Positions 55,535 to 64,000 of a DNA stretch of 64,000 bases are shown piece by piece. The notes under the pieces were generated by a model that searched no databases, was not told the origin of the DNA, and saw only the letters and a program-made list of their open reading frames with translations. Within the stretch, counting starts at the first letter, position 1. Each line of letters opens with the position of its first letter. A program made the position numbers and the translations under genes. This DNA is from Forficula auricularia (lineage: Eukaryota > Arthropoda > Insecta > Dermaptera > Forficulidae), in the NCBI GenBank assembly GCA_024734495.1, contig JALMQS010000089.1, positions 3,607,445 through 3,671,444 of the forward strand. The letters run 5' to 3'.

Positions 55535-56172
55535 CTAGCTGTTGCCCGGAGCAAAGCCCCCCCCCTCCGCATTTTGTGTAGTTAGTTTTTGCATTTCTAG
55601 CCTTCTGGCGGCCCACATATACAACATTTGGTTGAGTTTATCAAAAAAGAATTTAGTCTTTTTGATTTTAAGTCAATTCTTCCGTGTTTTTAGAAGAGGT
55701 TACCATTAATTGTCAAAACATCAAAATTTGAATCCAATAAGGTTATTCCTCAAGTATTAGATGAGAATCGTTGGCTATTTTTGATTTTAACTCGATTCCT
55801 CTGTCTTACGGTTACCAATAATAATCGAAAGGTCAACAATCGTATGTAAAATGGTTATTCCTCGTGTTTTTAAATTTTATATAATTTCATCTAAATAAAA
55901 TTAAAAAAAAAAGAATTTGAGCTAAACAAAAACGGTCGTCAGGAAAGAATTTGAGTAAACAAAAACATGGCAACGGAATCAGCCAATCACAGATCTTTAT
56001 TTAATTTAAACCCCATTTTACCCACTTAGAGGTGGATTTTCGTAAAAACACTTCTTAGCTGTCATCTACGCCCTATAAAGAACCTCTATTCCAAATTTCA
56101 AGACCGTACTTAGGTCTAGTAGTTTTGGAGATACAGTGTTGAGTCCGAGTGAGTGATATTTCGCTTACATAG
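55535..56172 (-). mobile_element. Helitron-like element inserted between A and T
   Basis: On the minus strand it starts TCTATGTAAGCGAAATATCA at 56172 and ends GGGCAACAGCTAG at 55535, with A before and T after. Removing it restores TATAATTAAAAAGACTGATG, the text expected for a family-1 ribozyme arm. It contains two units of the 119-bp family (55650-55870). Confidence 0.75.
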
Positions 56173-56235
56173 ATTAAAAAGACTGATGATGAGGGCCAAG
56201 GCTTCGAAACTATAGTCTCAAGCAAATAAATAATA
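56170..56235 (+). ncRNA. Hammerhead ribozyme motif (ACUAUAGU, GUC site)
   Basis: CTGATGA at 56183-56189, helix II GAGG-CC/GG-CUUC with one bulge, GAA at 56206-56208, ACTATAGT, C17 at 56217, stem I GA/UC. All invariant core bases are present. The opposite arm at 55442-55480 is cut short. Confidence 0.6.
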
Positions 56236-56319
56236 TATATACAATCTGATTGATGTTGACTTGCCTTGATATGTTTACTAAGAAAGAATAATTATAAAAA
56301 TGACAAATATGCAGGGAAG

Positions 56320-56385
56320 TTAACTATTTGAGTCCTGAAGAAGTCAACAAAGGTGACGAAACGTTGGCAATAAAATATAAATTAT
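56320..56385 (+). ncRNA. Hammerhead ribozyme motif (ACGU)
   Basis: CTGAAGA at 56335-56341, helix II GTCAAC/GGTGAC (one mismatch), GAA at 56358-56360, ACGT at 56361-56364, U17 at 56365, then GGCAAT. Confidence 0.5.
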
Positions 56386-56591
56386 CTGCATTAAAAAATA
56401 TAGTCCTAATTTCCTTATAACAACTAATAATTTAATCGATGGACATAACTAATCAAAATAATATATATTTTATATTTATGTGTGTATGTTATTTGCATCA
56501 AGCATAGGACAACCTCTTTGATTTCTCTATAAAAATATATTCATAAAATTCATATTACGAGTAATTATAGAATCAAGTTTAATAATATCTC

Positions 56592-56845
56592 ATATCGTTG
56601 CCTTAGAGAGTAAACCTGCTAACTCACAACAAGGAAATTTTACAGGGAGAGAAAAAACAAACAAAATTTAATATTAATGTTATGGAAAAAATATTTTTCA
56701 CATTTTTTTCTACAACTTACAATCGTAATTTTAAGCAGCAGTTTTACTTGGACGATGCTGAATATCTTTTTCTTTCGAACGTTATTAATATCTCATATAT
56801 GATAAAAAATGGATTTTGCACCTTTACACTCTAAGCCGACGATAT
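56592..56845. mobile_element. MITE E, uninterrupted copy
   Basis: ATCGTTGCCTTAGAGAGTAA to TTTACACTCTAAGCCGACGAT, about 255 bp, with the intact AAAATTTAATATT site. Confidence 0.75.
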
Positions 56846-56852
56846 CTATCTA

Positions 56853-57670
56853 TCTACTCTTATTAAACGAGCAAAAATTGTATATTTATTTATTTATATA
56901 TATATTTATTTGTTTGTATAAATATATATTTGTATCTTGGTTCTATTTTTAAAACAACTCTACCGATTTTGATGAAATTCACGGGTTAGGGGGTTTTTGG
57001 GGTGACAATTCGATCTGTCACGGTCTCATCTTCGACAAAATTGTTTTTGATGGGTTTTTTCGTACTCTTATTAATTATTCTCAGGTAGACAAATCCCGAT
57101 CTTAGGGTTTTAAAAAAGGTTACTCTTTTCCTTTTGTACCCAGGCAGACAATGGGTCGGGTTAATCCTTTATTCTCGAAGGCCTTGAAGAAGTATTGTGA
57201 TTGTGGATTTTAACATATTTTGTTCTCCCTAAACGTTAGAAATATTAATAAACGTTTTATAACTGTTTTTATAAAGAACTTTATTTATTTAATAGAATAA
57301 AAAATAATCAAGAATTTATTTAAAAATATATTTCGCATAAGCAGGTCTCAATTTTCTGAAAAAACAACACATTTTGATAGGTTTTATTTATTAACAATTG
57401 GATGAATAAAAATGAATCATATGGTTGAATCAAAACAGGTGCAGGAGGCGGGGTGCAGTGGTGGGGGATCCGGGGGTGGGGCCGAGCGGGGTGGAGGTTG
57501 TGTGTGTGTGGGGGGGGGGGGTACAGTGGTCGAATATTATATATTTTTGTATTTTTTTTAATTTAAAAACGGCTCTCAAATAAAAATCGACATTTTTATC
57601 AGAATTTTAAATTAAAAATAATATTAAAATAAAGCTTTTAACTGAAGGAAGAAGTTACCGAGCATCGCTA
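56853..57670 (+). mobile_element. Helitron-like element, 3' end truncated
   Basis: Nearly the same as 39981-40713 (GGGTTAGGGGGTTTTTGGGG, TCGATCTGTCACGGTCTCAT) but the closing hairpin stops after CCGAGCATCGCT. Contains a GT/G run at 57495-57525. Confidence 0.7.
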
Positions 57671-57769
57671 CTATTATATAATATTCCAAAATTCGAAATT
57701 CAATCTATTTGAATTTTTGTTTAACCGGTTATACAAGCATAAAATTAATATTAATTACAGCAATAGATT

Positions 57770-58770
57770 TAATCTATATATATAAAATTGTAGAGGTTTT
57801 ACAAAAACATGAATTGTTAAAATCCCTCCCATATCTTGGATAATTGACATTTTTTGAAAATTTCAGGACATAGAGGGAATGGGACCTACATTTTAGAAAA
57901 TATAAAATCTTGAAAAAGTTATGGGGAAGTTTCTAAAAAGCACTTTTAATCATCGTAGAAAGTTGAAATTTCATAAGGCCAGGGGCTGACCGTGAATTTG
58001 CGACCCTGGCCTAACACTACTTGGAGGCCTACCTAATTAATCAAACTAATTGCCATTTTATCAAAAAACTTTTCTATAACGATGTTTACTGTATAGGAAA
58101 AAATTAGGACAACAAAATATTGCTAGGTCCCCTTTATATCCACGAGGGCCCTGGGCTGCAGCCCAAAAAGTCCATAAAGATCCGCCCCAGCATAAGGTTC
58201 TCTCATAACACCAAGAAAAATCCCAAATTATATATTTTTTTGTAGGAGTCCACTTTATGGGCAAAAATTTGAAAAAATGTCATGAAATACACATGAGTTA
58301 ATGAAGCACTTCCTGTCTTCGTAGAAACTTGAAATTTCGAAGACATTAAAGCTAATATGATCTAGATTGCCAGAAAATTGATAAATTGCAAAAATCTATT
58401 TATGGGTCTACCTATTGGTGATGGATTTCTACATTAAAAAGGCAAAAAAAAATAAAAAAATACAGATATATTCAGAAACTTTCATTCAAATTAGAAAGTT
58501 AAAACTCTAATAAGAGGGCATTTTGCCTTTATTTAATAAAAAATTGAAAATCAAAAAGCAAAATTTATATGGGGTCAATTTATAGCGGTTGAAGTACATA
58601 AAATGGTAAAAAACAAGATTTCTTACAGATGAGACATGTCTATTCATCTTAGAAAATTAAAAATTTTCAACAATAAAGCTGGTAGCCCCAAAACATTAGA
58701 AAAATCAAATAATTAGCAAATTGTTTTTATGGGGCTGAGTAATAGGGCGGGTTCTAAAATAATATCTATA
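57770..58770. repeat. Irregular 166-bp repeats, Helitron-like surroundings
   Basis: TAGAAA-TTGAAATTTC-like units recur near 57957, 58320, 58486 and 58653, the last three about 166 bp apart; TATAAAATTGTAGAGGTTTT stands at both 57780 and 58767. No gene. Confidence 0.45.
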
Positions 58771-58916
58771 AAATTGTAGAGGTTTTTTAATCAAGACATG
58801 CTTCGACCAGGCACTTCCCGTAATCCTCGATACTTGATTGGAGCACAGAGTTTTTTTAAAGTGAAATCAATTACGGACAACTAATAATCTATTTTTAATC
58901 TACTAATAATCTATAA

Positions 58917-59770
58917 TTTAGACTTATGCAAACTTAAAAACTGGGGATCCCAAAACTTAGTTAACTTCAATGCAGGGAAAACTCAGTGTTGCCTTATTTC
59001 TAGGCGCGTCGACAGAAACCTCCCAAACATATCATTCGACTCAAACTCACTAGAATTCAGGGATAAAATTTTAATGATAGGCGTAACTCTAGGGTCTGAC
59101 CTTTCATGGAATGATCATATCTCAACCACTGCTAAAGCTGCAGCGCAAGCTTGGTCTCCTATTTAGCTCTAGACGCTGTTATACTCCCAGTCAACTTCTT
59201 ATACTGTATAAGGCTCAAATTCGTCCCTGTCTCGAATATGGCTCTCATCTGTGGAGGGGTGCATCCAAGCATTCTCTTGCTACACTGGATGCAATTCAGA
59301 AGCGAGCAATTAAACTAATAGGAGACCCGGCTCTAACCAACTCACTCGACTCCCTGGCTCACCGAAGAACCGTTTCTGCCCTTTCCCTGTACTACAGATA
59401 CTATCACGGTGTCTGTTCAGTCGAGCTGAAATCAATTATCCCCCCTAATGCCCTCTTTACGAGAAACATGCGGTTTTCTAACGCTCAGCACCCCTTCGCT
59501 GTCAAATTGGATAAAAGTCGAACAAGCGCTTTCGCCAACTCTTTTATCCCTATGACCTCCAGAGACTGGAACTCGCTCCTTGCCACCATCTTTCCCGCGA
59601 CTTATAACCTTCAGCTATTTAAGACCCGTATCCACAGATACCTTCGACACCCGCCCTACCCATAAAATTATTTCTTCTTCTTTGTCACGATGGAGAGGCC
59701 AACCCAGGCCTTTAGGGGTTGCACCTTTTTGGTGTAACTCCTTCTCTCATCATTATCATAAAAAAAAATC
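58917..59770 (+). pseudogene. LINE-A ORF2 C-terminus and 3' tail
   Basis: Reads FNAGKTQCCLISRRVDRNLP, LSWNDHISTTAKAAA, then after a frameshift RRCYTPSQLLILYKAQIRPC, YRYYHGVCSVELKSIIPPNA and FKTRIHRYLRHP, then the tail with AGGCCTTTAGGGGTTGCACC and an A-run at 59761. Same family as 27619-28500. Confidence 0.88.
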
Positions 59771-59890
59771 TCATCACGCGACGCTGCCCATCAACTGTAA
59801 AGGCTCAGCTCATAATAATATATTATATAAGGCTAAATAAATATATTACACCGAAATATTGGCCGCATTTTTGTTTAACGACCCTAAATA

Positions 59891-61573
59891 CACTCATAGA
59901 CATAATTAGCGGAACGCCGAAAAAACGCCTGAAAAATATGCTTATTTTATATAAATATATATATTTTATTTAGTCATTTATTTTTAAGTGATTTTGATAG
60001 TTTTGAGCTAATTTTGACATTAATTAACAAATTGCAAAATTTTAAAATAATCTAAAATTAAAAAAATATGTCTTATCTGAAATTAAGTGATTTAATGTTT
60101 GACTGTATTTTTTTCTTTATAAAAAATTTAAATTGTTTTAATAATTTGTATTCCCTTCCCTGGCTCTGATAACACATTTAACTCTCCTAGGCATGCTCTT
60201 AATTGTGTTATCAATGAATTTTTGAGGTATTCGATACGCTTCCTCAAGAAGTGCATTTTTCAGTTCCTCTAGGTAACAGGAGCTAGAGATCTCTTCTTCA
60301 ATGGTCTTCCCAACATGTCCCAGACATGCTCAATAGGATTTAAATCTGGAGAGCGTGCAGGCCAATTCATTGTCGACAAATTCACTGCTGACAAATAGCG
60401 ACAAACTTTCTGGGCTACGTGAGGGCGAGCGTTATCATGCATTAGAATAAATTGGTCGCCAATGTATGGTGCGAAAGGCATTCCATAATCTTCCAGAATG
60501 TCTGAAATATACCTTTCAGCATTCATTGACCCATTTTCCACGATGTGTAATTCCGTACGTGCCCCCAAAGAAATGCCAGCCCAAACCATAACAGAGCCGC
60601 CACCGAAAGCCGTCCGCGGAAGAATGTTCCATTGATGGTACCTCTGATTGCGACGTCTCCACACTTTTACCCTTCCAATCGTCTGGCTTCAGACAAAATT
60701 TTGATTCGTCTGTGAACAAAACATGGCTCCAATCCATCTCAGACCAATTCTCATGTTTTTTGCAAATTGTGGACGCTCTACTCGATGACGTGTCTCTAAA
60801 AGGGGACCCTTGGCCGGTCTTCGCGATAATAATCCAGCTTCGTTAAGTCTTCTTTTAACTGTCTTAACAGACACTGTCACCTGTCTCACTTCTTTCAGTT
60901 GATTTCGGATGTCACTTCCGGTATGGGCACGATTTCTCAGAGCAGAGCTAACAATAAATCTATCATCTCTAGTAGATGTAGCCCTTTTTCTAACTTGGCC
61001 TTCACGTCATTTTATTGCACAATGTTGCGATATCGTTGTATAATAGATTTCGATACACCAAGCATTTCAGCCACTTGGTATGCCCTTTTACTTTTTTCAG
61101 TTAACGTAACAGCTCTGGCGACTTCAACTTCACCAGGTCCGTCATTTTGCATTTAATGTCGAGTTTAATTAGATATGGTACTATAATATTTTAAAATTAC
61201 AATTGTGGTGTTTTTTGAGGAATTTGTTAGAATATAAAGAAATTTTATTTATTTTTCCTAACGAAGACATTCCATCTGTTTCCAAGGTTGTCGAGTTTAA
61301 TGTCTGACGATCCAATTTTAATAATAAATCAACTTTGTTCAATCAATGTTTAAAAAAAACATGTAATTCTAAGCGAATAAGCAATTTGATACAATGTACA
61401 TAATAAAGATAAATTTAAAAAATTTAAATAAAATGTGAGATGAAAAATCAATATTTATGTGAGTTATTAAATGAAATTAAGTTTAAAAATAATATTTTAG
61501 CAAATTAATAAAGAAACTAACAAATCGAATTATAGCTTTTTTTTTCTTGTTCCCCTAATTTTGTCCATGAGTG
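59891..61573 (-). mobile_element. Tc1-like DNA transposon, complete ends, dead transposase
   Basis: 1,683 bp with terminal repeats CACTCATAGACATAATTAGC / CACTCATGGACAAAATTAGG (22 of 25 bases match) between TA dinucleotides (59889-59890, 61574-61575). The transposase is on the minus strand in pieces. Confidence 0.92.
60195..61151 (-). pseudogene. Tc1 transposase pseudogene
   Basis: From MQNDGPGEVEVARA at 61151 with a helix-turn-helix (YQVAEMLGVSKSIIQRYR) that stops early, then TVKRRLNEAGLLSRRPAKGP, VLFTDESKFCLKPDD (first Asp), FILMHDNARPHVAQKV (second Asp), and RSPDLNPIEHVWDMLGR (Glu of DD34E). At least three frame breaks. DNA cut-and-paste enzyme family, inactive here. Confidence 0.92.
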
Positions 61574-61579
61574 TAGTTA

Positions 61580-62359
61580 AAAATTAGACGTCTCTCAATC
61601 TTGACGTCTAATATAATATAAAATTAAAATAGAAAACTGTTTTTATTTTAACGATTTTGTAAATTGAGAATAAACATTCCCTCGAAGTGAGTTTCAGTCT
61701 CTAAAAGTAATAAGGATAAATGAATTTAGGTTTATTGGGATCAGATCTTGTTATGAAGGCACGGAGTAAAAATTTGCTGAGCTAAAAGATTGTTCAAACT
61801 TTTAAATCAATATATATGTTACCGGCCAAACCCGATTTAAGGACAAACTAGTTTTGCCTAAGCTAAACTAGTTCTTCCTACACGCGATAGGATTAACTAG
61901 TATAGCCTAGTCCAAACTAATTTGTCCTAAGCCCGATAAGATAAACCAGTTTAGCCTAGGCCCAACTAGTTGTCCTGAAATCGGGTTTGGCCGGTAAAAT
62001 ATACAACTTTTAATATAGCTCCATCGATTCTAATAATAAACACATTGAAACTTAAAGCAAAGCGGTTAAAACAAAGTTGCTTGTATTCTATGGACATTAC
62101 GATGTTAGAAACAAATTGTGCTTCGAATTCATTCAAATTTTTTTTTAATTAAAAGTTTATTTTTTCTTGCTAGAATTAGCAGAGTTGTTGATCTTTTAAA
62201 AATAGGTTTTTGCTTTCTTTGGTTTGAAAGGTTTCTTTCTACTCGCCTAGAGATTAAGGAACATTTATTTTATTCTATTAATTTATTATATTTCTTAATC
62301 TATTTCATTAAAATTTTTATTATGTTTATATTTATTTATTTCCTTTATTTTGCTTTTAG
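61580..62359. other. Intronic/intergenic, one MITE
   Basis: Contains a 180-bp foldback at 61819-61999 (ACCGGCCAAACCCGATTT and complement) whose middle repeats AAACTAGTT with TTAGCCTA. The family-1 module near 62165 (TAGCAGAGTTGTTGATC) is a remnant. Confidence 0.55.
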
Positions 62360-62437
62360 GAAATGGAAGATTTTGACAAAGATTTGAACAATATTTATCA
62401 TTTCCAAGTAGAAGGTGTTTCTACAGGAATAATAAAA
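62360..62437 (+). CDS. Possible exon of the unrecognised gene
   Basis: Acceptor TTTTGCTTTTAG, then EMEDFDKDLNNIYHFQVEGV STGIIK, donor GTAATT; phase 0 at both ends, so it can follow exon 2 at 54010 in frame across an 8.3-kb intron. Acidic and non-repetitive. The linkage is inferred only from phase and orientation. Confidence 0.4.
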
Positions 62438-62699
62438 GTAATTAGCCTAATTCATTCAATATATATTATTCTGATATTGGTACAAAAACTTGCTAAACTT
62501 AATACATTAGAGAAAAAATATTCATGTTGCCTATTCACACTATATGTGGAGTGTTGTCTTTGAAGGATTGAAGGACTTTGGAGTAGGCTTATCAAACTGT
62601 TAAATGGCGAAACCAGGTTTCATTACAGACTTGACGGTTAAATCGATATCGGATTGTTGGCTATTCATAAGAGCATAATATTCCATAATAGATTTTTTT

Positions 62700-63390
62700 T
62701 TTTATGAAAATGATGAGAGAAGGAGTTACACCAAAAAGGTGCCACCCTTAAAGGCCTGGGTTGGCCCCTCTATCGTGAAAAGAAGAATAAAGAATTTCAT
62801 GGGCTGGGCGGGGGTCGAAGGTATCTGTGGATACGGGTCTTAAATAGCTGAAGGTTATAAGTCGCGGGAAAGATATGGCTCTCATCTGTGGAGGGGTGCC
62901 CCCAAGCATTCTCTTGCTACAGTGGATGCAATTCAGAAGCGAGCAATTAAACTAATAGGAGACCCGGCTCTAACCAACTCACTCGACTCCCTGGCTCACC
63001 GAAGAACCGTTTCTGCCCTTTCCCTATACTACAGATACTATCACGGTATCTGTTCAGTCAAGCTGAAATCAATTATCCCCCTAATGCTCTCTTTACGAGA
63101 AACACGCGGTTTTCAAACTCTCAGCACCAATCAAATTGGATAAAAGTCGAACAAGCGCTTTCGCCAACTCTTTTATCCCTATGACCTCCAGAGACTGGAA
63201 CTCGCTCCCTGCCACCATCTTTCCCGCGACTTATAACCTTCAGCTATTTAAGACCCGTATCCACAGATACCTTCGACACCCGCCCAACCCATAAAATTAT
63301 TTCTTCTTCTTTTCACGATGGAGGGGCCAACCCAGGCCTTTAGGGGTTGCACCTTTTTGGTGTAACTCCTCTCATCATAAAAAAAAAGAT
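62700..63390. mobile_element. Head-to-head inverted LINE-A 3' ends
   Basis: 62700-62874 is the minus-strand 3' end (ending at CGCGGGAAAGAT), joined directly to a plus-strand fragment from ATGGCTCTCATCTGTGG (62875) to the tail at 63390. The plus part again contains the same 3' segment (63215-63390), so both outer ends are LINE 3' tails. Confidence 0.8.
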
Positions 63391-63523
63391 GGCGGCATAA
63401 TCAATACATAGATATTAGATACATCAGGCCCGTGGAGAGCTCTTAGGCCCTGGGGCAAAATCAAACCAGCGGGCCCCTCAATGCTGGGACAAATAAAAGT
63501 ATTACCAACATGAATTTCGAGGT

Positions 63524-63810
63524 CATTTATCAAAGATTTTAATAGATATGTTTATATTGCATGTAGGAGGGTCTTGTCCCTTCGGGAGTCGAACCCAAGC
63601 ACTAGTAAGCTTTCAGGGAAACTAGTCAGACCCTTGAGACCATCACCTCCAAACATGCAACATATGGCTTTCGTTATATGTTGCATGTTTGGAGGTGATG
63701 TCAAGGGTCTGACTAGTTGCCCTGAAAGCTTACTAGTGCTTGGGCTGACTCCCGAGACAAGACCCTCCTACATGCAATATAAACATATCTATTAAAATCT
63801 TTGATAAATG
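63524..63810. repeat. tRNA-like palindrome
   Basis: CATTTATCAAAGATTTTAAT and complement are the ends; each arm has a tRNA-like text with B box GGGTTCGACTCCC (minus, near 63595) and its decayed partner GGGCTGACTCCC (plus, near 63742), around a centre at about 63668. Confidence 0.7.
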
Positions 63811-64000
63811 AATAAATTACCTAAATTGATGTTCGTAAAATTAATTGTTTATATATCACAAGTTGATTTTGAGAAAAATTCAATCTTTCTTTCTCAAATA
63901 GATACTCATTTCTTTACATAAAAGTATAACATTTTTCAATTTGTAAAATATTTTATTATATAACAAATAAAAAAAAACCCTAACTTAATATGCTTTTGTT
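63811..64000. other. No feature seen
   Basis: A/T-rich sequence to the window end, no supported feature. Confidence 0.4.

Larger units (their letters stand above)
54288..56541. mobile_element. Family-1 hammerhead element with four nested insertions
   Basis: Left end TTTGCCGAGAGTAGCAGAGT and AGGTTGTCCTTTGCTTGATG, right end ATCAAGCATAGGACAACCTC; flanks CATAAAATT (54279-54287, 56542-56550). Inside: a 458-bp foldback (54399-54856), an ACGU-type foldback (about 54900-55430), a minus-strand Helitron (55535-56172) and an ACGU-type arm (56240-56425). Confidence 0.7.

Overview
This is a very A/T-rich eukaryotic window. It holds spliced genes with GT/AG introns and dense, nested repeats, and the repeat types (Tc1, hAT, Helitron, jockey- and CR1-like LINEs, tRNA-derived SINEs) fit an insect or other arthropod. 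The species cannot be named from the sequence. One 100-bp N run (14977-15076) marks an assembly gap.

Genes, left to right. Ribosomal protein S11 (RPS11, minus strand; exons 8756-8767, 5820-5945 and 470-675; the last exon lies outside the window) carries a second, diverged copy of its exon 2 at 5651-5764. NDUFS7, the complex I PSST subunit (plus strand; exons 9519-9576, 9639-9733, 19011-19202, 22435-22558, 24526-24623), is head-to-head with RPS11, and its exon 2 is present again at 15345-15439 inside a duplicated block next to the gap. DCTN6, dynactin p27 (plus; 30244-30275, 33093-33263, 35224-35345, 35423-35565, 38876-38953), is complete. ACTL6A/Bap55, an actin-related chromatin-remodelling subunit (minus; 48991-49653, 42943-43194, 39414-39827), is complete. 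An unrecognised gene begins at 53764 on the plus strand. These genes do not form a pathway together; they are ordinary neighbours.

Nearly everything else is mobile DNA. The most striking signal is a large group of foldback elements whose arms carry hammerhead-ribozyme motifs: CUGANGA, then helix II, then GAAA, then a self-complementary stem III (ACUAUAGU, AUAUAUAU, AUAUAU or ACGU), then a cleavable NUH site followed by bases that pair back with the sequence upstream of the core. About 20 recognisable motifs are scattered from 1.7 to 56.4 kb, often as inverted pairs. Several elements are bounded by 9-13 bp target-site duplications, and one is present in one copy of a duplicated block but absent from the other. 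This resembles what is known of Penelope-like-element terminal repeats and animal retrozymes, but no reverse transcriptase of that type is in the window.

Other elements include a decayed Tc1 element with both inverted repeats (59891-61573), four or more hAT elements with 8-bp duplications, Helitron-like elements (one has captured the Bap55 5' end), LINE fragments, SINEs that share a LINE tail, TTAA- and TWA-flanked MITEs, tRNA-like palindromes, and a 119-bp tandem array arranged as a giant inverted repeat beside the gap.
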